A stretch of DNA of 64,000 bases from Gemmatimonadota bacterium (GTDB lineage Bacteria > Gemmatimonadota > Gemmatimonadetes > Longimicrobiales > Gaopeijiaceae), in the NCBI GenBank assembly GCA_041390105.1, contig JAWKQO010000001.1, forward strand, positions 434,001 through 498,000, written 5' to 3'. Within the stretch, counting starts at the first letter, position 1; each line of letters starts with the position of its first letter. The notes beneath the pieces were generated by a model that was not told the origin of the DNA, searched no databases, and saw only the letters and a program-made list of their open reading frames with translations. Shown here in pieces: positions 50,575 to 58,149 of the stretch. The translations under genes and the position numbers were made by a program.

Positions 50575-52472
50575 CGGTGCACCTCGGGATCGTCGGTACG
50601 GCCGGGCATATCGACCACGGGAAGAGCGCCCTCGTGTTGGCGCTCACCGGCGTGGATCCGGATCGGTTGGCAGAGGAGAAGGCGCGGGGGATCACCATCG
50701 AGCTGGGCTTTGCCGAACTGCACCTCGGGGAGGATGCGTCTGCAGGCCTGGTCGACGTCCCGGGTCATGAGAGCTTCGTGCGCACCATGGTGGCGGGCGC
50801 GAGCGGGATGGACCTGGGGCTGCTGGTCGTGGCTTCCGATGAGGGCGTGATGCCGCAGACGACCGAGCATCTCGCGGTGCTGGAGCTCCTGGGTGTTCCG
50901 CGAATCCTGGTCGTACTCACCAAGAGCGACCTGGTCGAGACCGATTGGCTGGAGCTGGTTCAGGGCGAGGTGGCGGAGCTCCTCGACGGGACGCCGTACG
51001 CCGCTTCCCACGTGATCGCGACCTCCGTGCGGAGCGGGGAAGGCCTCGACGAATTGCGGGTCGCCATCCGGCAGGCTCTCGAGGGTCGAGTGCGGCGGAG
51101 CGGAGACGACATCGTGCGCCTGCCCGTCGACCGGAGCTTCTTGGTGCGTGGGACGGGACGGGTTGTCACGGGCACGCTGTGGAGCGGGAAGATCGCCGTC
51201 GGAGACCGGCTTCATGTGAGGCCGGGCGGCGGGGAGGTGCGCGTCCGGGGGGTCGAGGCTCATGGTCGCGCTGTGGAGCGTGCCGACGCGGGCCAGCGCA
51301 CGGCGCTGGCGTTGACCGGCCCCGGGGCGGAGAGCGTGGCCCGTGGCCAGATCCTCTGCGACCTGGGTGAGTGGCAGGCCTCCCGTCGCCTCACGGTCTG
51401 GGGCGAGGTGCTGGACGGTGCTTCGCCCTGGACCCGGGGCGACCGGCTCCGCGTTCATCTGGGCACCGCCGAGGTCGTGGGACGTGTGCTTCCTCTGGGG
51501 GGCCCCGTGCTGGAGCCCGGGCAGGGGGGGTGGCTGGAGATTCGCCTGAAGACTCCCCTTCCGGCTCGCACCGGGGACCGGATCGTGCTGCGGAGCTTGA
51601 GTCCGGTGCGGACAGTGGGCGGTGCCCGGGTGCTGGAGCCGCACCCGCCGCGGCGGGCCAGGAAGCGACCGCTCCCCGTTGGGGCCCTGGAGGCACTGTC
51701 AGGCGGAAGCGAGGCCGAGCGCGTGCGTGTTGTTCTCGAACGGGCCGGGAGGGACGGCGTGCTCCGGACGCTCCTGCCCGTCCTGACCGGATGCACCCCA
51801 AGCGCCTGTGATGAGGCGGTGCGCCTCGAGGGGGCTGTCGAGCGGGGTCGCCAGGTCTTCCCCCGCGGTGCGGTCGCCTCTGCCCAGGCCGCGCTGCTCG
51901 GCTGGGTCGACGAACAACTCAGCAAGGACCCCCTGGCCCCGGGGGCACCCCCCGACCCGGCCCGGGTCGCTGCCGGCGGAGGGCCGGTGGCCGAGCTGGC
52001 TCTGGAGGCACTGCTGACCGGACGGCAGTTGGAGCTTGCGGACGGGCTCCTCCGACCGCCCGGCTACACCGTGCAACCGGGCGAGCGAGAGAGCGCCCGC
52101 CTCGCGGTTGTGGCCCGGGTGTACGAGGCGGCCGGATTGGAGCCCCCCGCCGTCGGGCTGGCGGCGCAGACGGCTGGGGAGCCGGATCCGTGGCCGCTCG
52201 TGCGCCACCTCGAGCGGGTCGGGCAACTCGTTCGCCTGGATACGGATCTGTTCATCTGGGCTCCGGTCCTGGCAGAGGTCCGGCGCCGGGTCCAGGAGGA
52301 ACTGGCGGGCCGCACCGGATTGGGTCCCATGGACTTCCGCGGGGTGATCCCAGTATCGCGCCGGCACCTCCTGCCGATCCTGGGTTATCTGGACAGAGAG
52401 GGGGTGACGACGCGTGAAACCGACGGGCGGGCTGTTCACCGGGACCTGGCTGGACGGGAGTCTGGCTCTTGA
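50571..52472 (+). CDS. selB: Selenocysteine-specific elongation factor SelB
   Basis: GTPase that brings Sec-tRNA to UGA codons at SECIS elements. The 633-residue protein has the EF-Tu-like GTPase domain (GTAGHIDHGKSAL P-loop, ARGITIELGFAEL, VDVPGHESFVRTM, LTKSDLV) and three beta domains. The long C-terminal region (about 390-633) has the winged-helix look of SelB (ends LPILGYLDREGVTTRETDGRAVHRD). This distinguishes it from EF-Tu or CysN. It implies that the organism makes selenoproteins. selA, selC, selD and a selenoprotein with in-frame UGA are not seen in this window. The ATG overlaps the recO stop. Confidence 0.93.
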   Translation: MTVHLGIVGTAGHIDHGKSALVLALTGVDPDRLAEEKARGITIELGFAELHLGEDASAGLVDVPGHESFVRTMVAGASGMDLGLLVVASDEGVMPQTTEHLAVLELLGVPRILVVLTKSDLVETDWLELVQGEVAELLDGTPYAASHVIATSVRSGEGLDELRVAIRQALEGRVRRSGDDIVRLPVDRSFLVRGTGRVVTGTLWSGKIAVGDRLHVRPGGGEVRVRGVEAHGRAVERADAGQRTALALTGPGAESVARGQILCDLGEWQASRRLTVWGEVLDGASPWTRGDRLRVHLGTAEVVGRVLPLGGPVLEPGQGGWLEIRLKTPLPARTGDRIVLRSLSPVRTVGGARVLEPHPPRRARKRPLPVGALEALSGGSEAERVRVVLERAGRDGVLRTLLPVLTGCTPSACDEAVRLEGAVERGRQVFPRGAVASAQAALLGWVDEQLSKDPLAPGAPPDPARVAAGGGPVAELALEALLTGRQLELADGLLRPPGYTVQPGERESARLAVVARVYEAAGLEPPAVGLAAQTAGEPDPWPLVRHLERVGQLVRLDTDLFIWAPVLAEVRRRVQEELAGRTGLGPMDFRGVIPVSRRHLLPILGYLDREGVTTRETDGRAVHRDLAGRESGS

Positions 52473-52575
52473 CCGCCTCGCTCAGGGCAGCGTATCCTCC
52501 CCGAAGGGCCGCGTGTGCGGCTGGATGAACCCTTGGAGGCCTATCGGGTCCACAGCTACAGAACCAGAGGCAGAC

Positions 52576-53025
52576 GTGAAGGCACGGTTCAGGCTCTTGA
52601 GCCTAGCGTTCGTGACCTTCCTCATGGCTGCGACGGTTTCGGTCGCATCGGCCCAACAGGCGGGCCAACCCCCACGACCGTCGACCGATTTCGAGTTGGA
52701 ACAGAACTACCCCAACCCCTTCAATCCCGAGACACGGGTTCCGTTCGTGCTGGGTGAGGGGCTGTTCCAGAGCGGGCAGCCGGTCCGGGTCACGATCCGC
52801 ATCTACAACATCCTGTCGCAGTTGGTCGCATCGCCCACCGCCCTGGGTCATGTGGAGGGGGAGGGTGTGGCGGTGGACAACCTCGAGTACGGATCTCCGG
52901 GGCGCTACGAAGCCTACTGGGACGGCCACGATCGCAGTGGTGCCCAGGTGGCGTCCGGCGTGTATTTCGTTCAGATCACCGTGAACGGTCGGTCCCAGAT
53001 CAAGCGGATGCTGGTCGCGAAGTAG
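52576..53025 (+). CDS. Secreted mini-protein consisting of a FlgD-like / T9SS-type C-terminal sorting domain
   Basis: The 149 residues are a signal peptide (1-26, ending ASA) and, after about 12 residues, a single domain. That domain opens with FELEQNYPNPFNPETRVPF (39-57), continues IRIYNILSQLV and YEAYWDGHDRSGAQVASGVYF, and ends ITVNGRSQIKRMLVAK. This is the domain that normally forms the last 80-100 residues of large secreted proteins in FCB-group bacteria (FlgD-like Ig fold / type A sorting signal). Here no cargo precedes it. The GTG start has AGAGG 5-9 bases upstream; a strong terminator follows the stop. An unprocessed carrier, adhesin plug or decoy are all possible. Confidence 0.82.
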   Translation: MKARFRLLSLAFVTFLMAATVSVASAQQAGQPPRPSTDFELEQNYPNPFNPETRVPFVLGEGLFQSGQPVRVTIRIYNILSQLVASPTALGHVEGEGVAVDNLEYGSPGRYEAYWDGHDRSGAQVASGVYFVQITVNGRSQIKRMLVAK

Positions 53026-53052
53026 CGGACTGGGCGTCGCCCGCGAGGAACG

Positions 53053-53081
53053 GCCGGCGCGGAGGGCGCGGCTTTTTTTTT
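53053..53081 (+). terminator. Rho-independent terminator after the sorting-domain gene
   Basis: GCCGGCGC and GCGCGGC form a 7-bp stem with one bulged G around a GGAGG loop, followed by nine T residues (53073-53081). It ends the long plus-strand block and faces the 3' end of the minus-strand ptsN-type gene. Confidence 0.9.
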
Positions 53082-53094
53082 GCCCTGCGGTCGG

Positions 53095-53547
53095 TCAGGG
53101 AGCGCGGTTCGCAAGCAGCGTCAGGAAGTCATCGGGAGTCTGCGCCTTGAGAAGCAGCTCCGGTACCTGGGGATCCTTGGCGAACTGCGCGATCTTCCCC
53201 AGCACGGGAAGATATTGGTTCGAGACCTCCAGAGGAGGGGCTACGATCAGGAAGAAGTGCTGGACGGGTTGCCCATCGATGGCTTTGAAATCCAGGCCGG
53301 ACGGCTTGCGGCCGTAGGCGAGACGGAGCCGGCTGACCACCAGCGAGCGACAGTGCGGGATGGCGATTCCCTTGCCAATTCCCGTGGATCCGAGCTTCTC
53401 ACGTCGGCGCAGGGTCTTGAGCAGCGTCGACTCGGACTTCTCGTCGAGGCGGAGGAGATGGATCAGCTCCTCGAGGGCCTCGTCCTTCCCTTCGGCCTCG
53501 AGCTCGAGGGAAACGCATTCGGCAGTGAAGAGGTCTCTGAGCCTCAT
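53095..53547 (-). CDS. ptsN: PTS EIIA component, fructose/nitrogen-regulatory (PtsN) type
   Basis: This 150-residue EIIA-Fru/Ntr domain has the phosphorylation motif GIGKGIAIPHCRS with His65, the FFLIVAPPLE strand and the LGKIAQFAKDPQV helix. There is no attached EIIB/EIIC, which is typical of regulatory EIIA-Ntr. It stands alone on the minus strand, between a terminator and the dus promoter. With HPr, EI and HprK encoded at 41-47 kb, it could be a second output of the same phosphorelay. ATG 53547 gives the normal length. Confidence 0.9.
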   Translation of the reverse strand: MRLRDLFTAECVSLELEAEGKDEALEELIHLLRLDEKSESTLLKTLRRREKLGSTGIGKGIAIPHCRSLVVSRLRLAYGRKPSGLDFKAIDGQPVQHFFLIVAPPLEVSNQYLPVLGKIAQFAKDPQVPELLLKAQTPDDFLTLLANRAP

Positions 53548-53658
53548 ACGGCGATTCCTGGGCCGGCTGGGCGGGGTCCGTGGAGCCGCGAAGGTTACCG
53601 GGAGCGGCCCGGGGTGTAAAGGGAGGGAAGGTACCTACGGCGCGGCGCGCCTCGGACC

Positions 53659-53665
53659 TAGCTTG
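53659..53665 (+). promoter_or_regulatory. Candidate -10/-7 element TAGCTTG before dus
   Basis: TAGCTTG ends only 4 bases before ATG 53670 but 37 bases before ATG 53703. If it is a promoter element, transcription starts at or after the first ATG and the second ATG must be the real start. Confidence 0.4.
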
Positions 53666-53702
53666 GAGCATGCCGTTGGATTTCATCGATTGGTTGGTGG
53701 CG

Positions 53703-54695
53703 ATGGACGCGCCTTTGTTCCTGGCGCCCCAGGCCGGTGTGAGCGAATCCCCGTTCCGGCGTCTCTGTAGAGACTTTGGCGCCGACGTGGTGGTCAGCGA
53801 GTTCGTTTCGGCGGACGGAATCGTGCGCCAAAGCGCGCGCAGCGCTCGCTATCTACGCTTCGACCCCGGCGAGCGACCGATCGGAGTGCAGATCTTCGGG
53901 GCCGACCCCGAGACGATGGCCCAGGCAGCCCGCCACGTCGATGACGTGTTCGCGCCCGACTTCGTGGACATCAACTTCGGGTGTCCGGTCAAGAAGGTCG
54001 TGCGGCGCAACGGGGGGTCCGGATGCTTGCGTGACCTCGACCTGGTCGAAGACATCGTGCGGGCCGTGGCAGGGGCCACCACCGTGCCGGTCACCGTGAA
54101 GATCCGAAGTGGGTTCGATGAAGCGACGCGCGATCCCGTCGGGATCGCGACCCGCTGCGAGGCCGCCGGCGCGAGGATGCTCACGCTGCATCCGCGCACT
54201 CGTGCCGACATGTACTCGGGGCGAGCCCGCTGGGAGGAGATCCGCTCGGTGACCGAGGCGCTGAGTATTCCGGTGATCGGCAACGGTGACGTGCGGTCAG
54301 GAGCGGACGCCGCGCGGATGCGAGAGGAGACCGGCTGCCACGGCATCATGCTCGCTCGGGGCTCCCATGGCGCCCCCTGGGTGTTTCGTGAAGCCCGGGC
54401 GGCCCTGTCGGGGCAGCCGCTGCCGGAGCCACCGGACGTGGCGGAACGCTTCCGGATCTGCCTGGCCCACGCGCGCAAAGCGCTGGTGTACGGGGGCGAC
54501 CCGGAGCGTGCCCTGCTGGAGTTCAGAAAGCACCTGGCCTGGTATACCAAGGGCCTGCCGGACGGACGGGCCCTTCGGGTACGGCTGTTCGAAGCGGAGT
54601 CCTTGGCCGAGGTCGGTGCGCTCCTCGATGAGTACGTGCACGCCTCCCTGGTCGGCACCCCGGATGGGGCCGACCCGCTCGGCGGGGATCCCTGA
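53703..54695 (+). CDS. dus: tRNA-dihydrouridine synthase
   Basis: FMN enzyme that reduces uridines in the tRNA D-loop. The 330-residue product has FLAPQAGVSESPFRRLC, QIFGADPETMAQAA, the catalytic-Cys motif VDINFGCPVKKVV followed by NGGSG, VKIRSG, LHPRTRADMYSGRARWEEI, IGNGDVRSGADAARM and MLARGSHGAPWVF: all Dus/DusB marks. ATG 53703 places the FMN domain at the usual distance from the N-terminus and lies beyond the promoter-like TAGCTTG; ATG 53670 would add 11 residues. It ends just before the ssrA promoter. Confidence 0.93.
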   Translation: MDAPLFLAPQAGVSESPFRRLCRDFGADVVVSEFVSADGIVRQSARSARYLRFDPGERPIGVQIFGADPETMAQAARHVDDVFAPDFVDINFGCPVKKVVRRNGGSGCLRDLDLVEDIVRAVAGATTVPVTVKIRSGFDEATRDPVGIATRCEAAGARMLTLHPRTRADMYSGRARWEEIRSVTEALSIPVIGNGDVRSGADAARMREETGCHGIMLARGSHGAPWVFREARAALSGQPLPEPPDVAERFRICLAHARKALVYGGDPERALLEFRKHLAWYTKGLPDGRALRVRLFEAESLAEVGALLDEYVHASLVGTPDGADPLGGDP

Positions 54696-54709
54696 GCGCC
54701 GCCCCCGGG

Positions 54710-54716
54710 TATCTTG
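54710..54716 (+). promoter_or_regulatory. Candidate -10/-7 element TATCTTG before ssrA
   Basis: TATCTTG lies 38 bases before the mature 5' end of tmRNA, leaving room for a short precursor leader containing the hairpin at 54722-54742. It matches the TAnnTTG set. Confidence 0.4.
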
Positions 54717-54721
54717 AGCGT

Positions 54722-54742
54722 GCACGGACCTTGCGTCCGTGC
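54722..54742 (+). other. Perfect 8-bp hairpin in the tmRNA precursor leader
   Basis: GCACGGAC and GTCCGTGC pair around a CTTGC loop, 13 bases before the mature tmRNA 5' end and just after the promoter-like TATCTTG. No T-run follows. It could protect or present the precursor for processing, or be a terminator remnant of dus. Confidence 0.5.
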
Positions 54743-54754
54743 GGATGGACCACC

Positions 54755-55112
54755 GGGGGCGTCACGGCTTCGACGTGTCTGGAGAGTCCTGAGTCGCGTG
54801 CCGAGGTGCCCGGGAGGCCTCGTAAAACACCTGGGAAATGATTAGTTGCCAACTCTGAACTGGCGCTCGCTGCCTAACTTCGGTTAGTTGCAGCGCGTCT
54901 CCTGAGCCGCTTGCCCGAGGCAGCGCTTGAGACGTCGACAATTCGGGCTGCTGCGTGCGTTTTGCCGTCCGGCGCACGCTCAAGACACAGGATGGCTAGC
55001 CGGGAAGGTGGTGGTTCGCTGACCATCTCCTAGCGAAGACAACAGCGAGCTACGCACGTAGGGGCTTCGGAGGATCCTTTCGCGGACGCGGGTTCGACTC
55101 CCGCCGCCTCCA
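54755..55112 (+). ncRNA. ssrA: tmRNA (transfer-messenger RNA)
   Basis: Rescues stalled ribosomes together with SmpB. The 5' end GGGGGCG (54755-54761) pairs with CGCCTCC (55105-55111), with one G-U pair, and discriminator A is at 55112; the T arm has GGGTTCGACTCCC. The 5' half contains the typical GGCTTCGACG. The resume codon is GCC 54848 and the tag reads ANSELALAA followed by TAA (54848-54877), so the full tag is (A)ANSELALAA. The length is about 358 nt, a one-piece tmRNA. CCA is not encoded (CTA follows). The tag is one residue shorter than the E. coli tag and keeps the ALAA degradation end. Confidence 0.95.
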
Positions 55113-55114
55113 CT
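55097..55114 (+). repeat. Direct repeat copy 1 (ssrA 3' end)
   Basis: The 18 bases ACTCCCGCCGCCTCCACT at the 3' end of ssrA recur exactly at 55314-55331. This is the part of tmRNA genes commonly used as an attachment site by tyrosine recombinases. Confidence 0.75.
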
Positions 55115-55118
55115 AACC

Positions 55119-55163
55119 AGAGCGCTCTCGCAGCCGATCGGGTTGCGGGAGCGCTCTTGCTTT
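55119..55163 (+). terminator. Terminator-like long hairpin after ssrA
   Basis: AGAGCGCTC at 55119-55127 pairs with GAGCGCTCT at 55149-55157. The stem continues inward with further pairs to about 17 bp around a GATCG loop and is followed by TGCTTT. It starts 6 bases after the tmRNA 3' end and probably ends its transcription. Confidence 0.75.
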
Positions 55164-55313
55164 CGAGACCCGCGGGAGGCGAACCCGCCGGGACTTGCCG
55201 CAGGCAAGGACCGTGAGTGGGTTTGCACGGAGCGGATCGGGCTGCAGCGCGAAGGAGCCGAGCTGGTCTTCCGCGACAGAGCGAGGATCGGCGCGGAGCG
55301 CCGACCGCAGCTC

Positions 55314-55331
55314 ACTCCCGCCGCCTCCACT
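55314..55331 (+). repeat. Direct repeat copy 2 (displaced ssrA 3' end, att-like)
   Basis: Exact 18-base copy of 55097-55114, corresponding to half of the T-stem and the 3' acceptor strand of tmRNA, without the rest of the gene. A strong terminator (55336-55369) follows immediately, as would be expected behind an original ssrA end. Confidence 0.75.
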
Positions 55332-55335
55332 TTCT

Positions 55336-55369
55336 GGCCCGGGGCAAGCGCCCCGGGCCTTTCTTTTCT
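55336..55369 (+). terminator. Strong Rho-independent terminator
   Basis: GGCCCGGGGC (55336-55345) and GCCCCGGGCC (55350-55359) form a perfect 10-bp stem with an AAGC loop, followed by TTTCTTTTCT. It lies right after the displaced ssrA 3' end. Confidence 0.9.
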
Positions 55370-55569
55370 GATCGGCGGGAGGCGAACCCGTTGTCCCGCC
55401 ACCCTTTGCCCATTGCCAAGCGGCTTCGCCCAAGGTTCCTATTCCGAGCGTGGAGCGCGCACGGCCTTGGATTCGGAATGTGAGGGCCTGCACACGGTCA
55501 CAGCTCGAGGAAGAAGGAGGCTGGCATGACGACGAAGCGTCGCGTCACGGACAGGGGCTCAGGAAGCCT

Positions 55570-56559
55570 GTGAGTACCCGCTCCGGCGGACCCCTGCCAC
55601 TGACGGGCTCGGGTGCCCGATTCGGCTTCGCCTGCTTCGCGCTCGCGCTGGGGGGCTGGTCGCTCGGCGCCGCCTCCGGCGCCGGGTCGGAAGTCGGGAC
55701 GGCCCCGTCGGTCACTCAGCTCGCCGATCAGCCGGACACGGCTGGGAGCGGCCCCCTCCCCGGGGCGAGCGCCGGCCAGGATCTTCCGTTCATCCCGTAC
55801 GTCACCCAGCCGAGCCCACGCCTACAGGAGCTCATGAGGCGGGACTTCCTGGACGACTACGAGAGCAATGTGGTCTATGGGTACCGGATCGTGACGGAGA
55901 CCGAGCGCTACGCGTCTCGGTATTCGGGAAACCGGCTCCGCTGCACGAACTGCCACCTGAACGGTGGCACCCAACCGGACGGGATGCCGCTCAACATCGC
56001 GGGGATGTACCCGCAGTGGCGCTCGAAGAACGGCGTGCGCAACGGGATCGGCCTGCGCATCCGTGAGTGCTTCCTCTACAGCCTCGACGGCATCATGCCC
56101 CCGGAGGATGCCCCTGAGGTCCTCGCTGTCGCGGCCTACATCCACTTCCTCTCGGAGGGCGAGGTCATCGGTGAGCGACCGGAAGGCGCGGGCGTTCCGA
56201 CGCTGCCGGAGACCGGCCTCGACCCGAACCCGGCCCGCGGCGAGGTCGTCTTCGAGCAGACATGCGTGGCCTGTCACGGCAGCGACGGCCGGGGCACGGA
56301 GCTGGCGCCGCCGCTGTGGGGCCCCGAGTCGTACAACGCGGGTGCGGGCATGAGCCGGATCGAAAAGGCCGCGGGCTTCATCTGGGCGAACATGCCGTAC
56401 CAGATGGGCCGGACCCTCAGCCACCAGCAGGCCTTCGACGTCGCGGCGTATCTGAACCTCCAGCTTCGCCCCTCCGATCCGCGGGACGGGCGCCTGCGCA
56501 AGCTCTTCGAGAAGGTGATCCGTCGCGTCGCCGGCTGGTTCGGCGGAGATGCCGCGTGA
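55570..56559 (+). CDS. Dihaem cytochrome c, thiosulfate dehydrogenase (TsdA)-like
   Basis: A 329-residue exported protein (signal about 1-45) with two c-type haem sites: CTNCH (Cys125, Cys128, His129) and CVACH (Cys232, Cys235, His236). Between them lies NGIGLRIRECFLYSLDG; Cys167 is 38 residues after the first haem His, the position of the unusual Cys haem ligand of TsdA. GNRLRCTNCHLNGGTQPDGMPLNIAGMYPQWRSKNG matches the TsdA substrate region. TsdA oxidises thiosulfate to tetrathionate or reduces tetrathionate. The start is taken as GTG 55570 with AGGA 5 bases upstream; the N-terminus is uncertain. The stop overlaps sulP by 4 bases. Confidence 0.82.
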   Translation: MSTRSGGPLPLTGSGARFGFACFALALGGWSLGAASGAGSEVGTAPSVTQLADQPDTAGSGPLPGASAGQDLPFIPYVTQPSPRLQELMRRDFLDDYESNVVYGYRIVTETERYASRYSGNRLRCTNCHLNGGTQPDGMPLNIAGMYPQWRSKNGVRNGIGLRIRECFLYSLDGIMPPEDAPEVLAVAAYIHFLSEGEVIGERPEGAGVPTLPETGLDPNPARGEVVFEQTCVACHGSDGRGTELAPPLWGPESYNAGAGMSRIEKAAGFIWANMPYQMGRTLSHQQAFDVAAYLNLQLRPSDPRDGRLRKLFEKVIRRVAGWFGGDAA

Positions 56560-58076
56560 CTCTTCGCGGCTACGCCAGGGAGCTGCGCCGCGAAGCCTTC
56601 CCCGAGTTCTCTTCCTGGAGCGACACCGACACGCGCTCCGAGGTCATCGCGGGGGCGGTGTGCGGCGTGTTGGTGATCCCGCAGGCGATCACGTTCGCGT
56701 ACCTCGCGGGCTTGCCGCCTGAATTCGGTCTCTACTGCGCCGTCTTCGTCGCCTTCCTGACGAGCTTCTTTGGTACGACGCCCATGCTCGCCGGTCCGAA
56801 CACGGCGATGTCCATCCTCCTCGGGAGCACGATTCTCCCCTTCGCCGGCCGAGGCAGCCCGCTGTACATCGAGTACGCGCTCCTCCTGTCTATCATGGTC
56901 GGAGTCGTCCAACTCCTGATCTGGCTTCTGCGCGGCGCGGAGCTGTTTCGCTACTTCAGTCCGGCGGCCATCTCGGGGATCAAGACCGGCGTCGGTGTCC
57001 TGCTCATCGCCTCGGCCGTCGAGGGGGCGTTCGGGATGACCACGATGAAGACGCAGTTCTTCTACGAGAAGTTCTACATCGCGTTCGCTTCGTGGGATGA
57101 GCTGGTCAACCCATACGCCGCCCTGGTGAGCTCGCTGACGATCGGCTCGGGCCTGGTGATGCGACGCCGCTGGCGACGGACGTACATCGTCGGGGCGGTG
57201 CTGATCGGCGGAGCTACGGGTGCGTTGCTCGTGGGTTTCCTGGGACCTGTGCGCACCGATCTCGAGCTGCTCGGCCGGATCCCGATGGGTTTGTTCCCGT
57301 TCCGCCTCCCTTCCGTGACCCACGAGGACGTGCTCGTCATGCAGGAGATGGTCCCGAGCGCGATTGCGTTGGCGGTGCTGGGCCTCTCACAGTCCCTGGT
57401 CATCGCCCAGGACCTCAAGAGCGACATCGGATCGCGCGTCAGCCTCGGGCGCGAGGTCTTCGCCCAGGGCGTGGGCAACCTGGTCGGTCCGCTCTTCTCG
57501 GGCTTCGCGGGCTCGGGCAGCTTCAACCGAACCGCGATCGCTGTCGAGATGGGCGGGCGCAGCACGTTGACGGGTCTCGTCGCAGCCCTGTCGGTCGGGG
57601 TCATCGCCAAGACCCTCGGCCCGGTCCTGACCTACGTCCCCATGTCCACGATCGCCGGCATCATCGCCCTGGTCGGCATCGGCATGATCGAAGTGAAGCA
57701 TGCGCGCCGCTTCGCCAAGATGCCCATCGACGCAGCGGTATTCGCGCTCACTGTCCTCACGATCACGCTCATCGGGCTCGAGGCGGGCATCTTGGTCGCG
57801 GCTGCCTCGTCGCTCCTCTTCTTCGTGGTTGGTGCGTCGAGACTGACGTTTTCGTTCACGACCCAAGGCGACACCGAGATCATCGCGGTGAAGGGCAACC
57901 TCTTCTTTGCCACCCTCGACGCGCTCAAGCTACATCTTGCCGGTCACCCCGGCGGCCGCACGCGGCTCGACCTGACGCGGGTGCCCTACTGCGACTCGTC
58001 GGCGCTCGAGATGATTGAGTCCATTCGGCTAGAGCGCGAGCGTCGCGGGGGTGGCCTCGAGGTGGTCCGCGGCTGA
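56556..58076 (+). CDS. SulP-family anion (sulfate-type) transporter
   Basis: This 506-residue membrane protein has about 11-12 hydrophobic segments and the SLC26/SulP marks: GAVCGVLVIPQAITFAYLAGLPPEFGLYCA near the start, GPNTAMSILLG, SPAAISGIKTGVGVLL, and FSGFAGSGSFNRTAIAVEMGGRSTLTGLV. A short C-terminal STAS-like part (about 440-506) has LDLTRVPYCDSSALEMIESI. The substrate could be sulfate, bicarbonate or another anion. Being coupled by GTGA to the TsdA-like gene favours a sulfur oxyanion. Only this one transporter gene is present. Confidence 0.9.
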   Translation: MTLRGYARELRREAFPEFSSWSDTDTRSEVIAGAVCGVLVIPQAITFAYLAGLPPEFGLYCAVFVAFLTSFFGTTPMLAGPNTAMSILLGSTILPFAGRGSPLYIEYALLLSIMVGVVQLLIWLLRGAELFRYFSPAAISGIKTGVGVLLIASAVEGAFGMTTMKTQFFYEKFYIAFASWDELVNPYAALVSSLTIGSGLVMRRRWRRTYIVGAVLIGGATGALLVGFLGPVRTDLELLGRIPMGLFPFRLPSVTHEDVLVMQEMVPSAIALAVLGLSQSLVIAQDLKSDIGSRVSLGREVFAQGVGNLVGPLFSGFAGSGSFNRTAIAVEMGGRSTLTGLVAALSVGVIAKTLGPVLTYVPMSTIAGIIALVGIGMIEVKHARRFAKMPIDAAVFALTVLTITLIGLEAGILVAAASSLLFFVVGASRLTFSFTTQGDTEIIAVKGNLFFATLDALKLHLAGHPGGRTRLDLTRVPYCDSSALEMIESIRLERERRGGGLEVVRG

Positions 58077-58149
58077 GACCGAGGGTGGACCCCCCGGGTG
58101 GTCGCCTCGGCAACGGGTCGACATCTTCCCCCGGTGGGCGCCACCGCCC

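Larger units (their letters stand above)
55113..55569. other. Non-coding, structured stretch between ssrA and the tsdA-like gene
   Basis: The 457 bases hold two terminator hairpins and the second copy of the ssrA 3' end. They also hold a 16-base direct repeat GCGGGAGGCGAACCCG (55172-55187 and 55375-55390) and small hairpins such as CTTGCC-GCA-GGCAAG (55194-55208) and GGCGC-GGA-GCGCC near 55290. Open frames here show no family similarity and cross the hairpins, so I do not call a gene. It looks like the scar of an integrated element or a tRNA-associated repeat. Confidence 0.6.

Noticed and set aside
54762..54983. Minus-strand frame inside the tmRNA gene
   Set aside because: The tmRNA structure explains the sequence; the peptide has no features.
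55143..55529. 128-codon plus-strand frame in the gap after ssrA
   Set aside because: It runs through two terminators and the displaced ssrA end, with no similarity and no credible start site.
55570..58076. Sulfur gene pair lying between the two ssrA-end repeats as cargo of one element
   Set aside because: The two 18-base copies enclose only 200 bases and both lie upstream of these genes; no third copy was seen beyond them.
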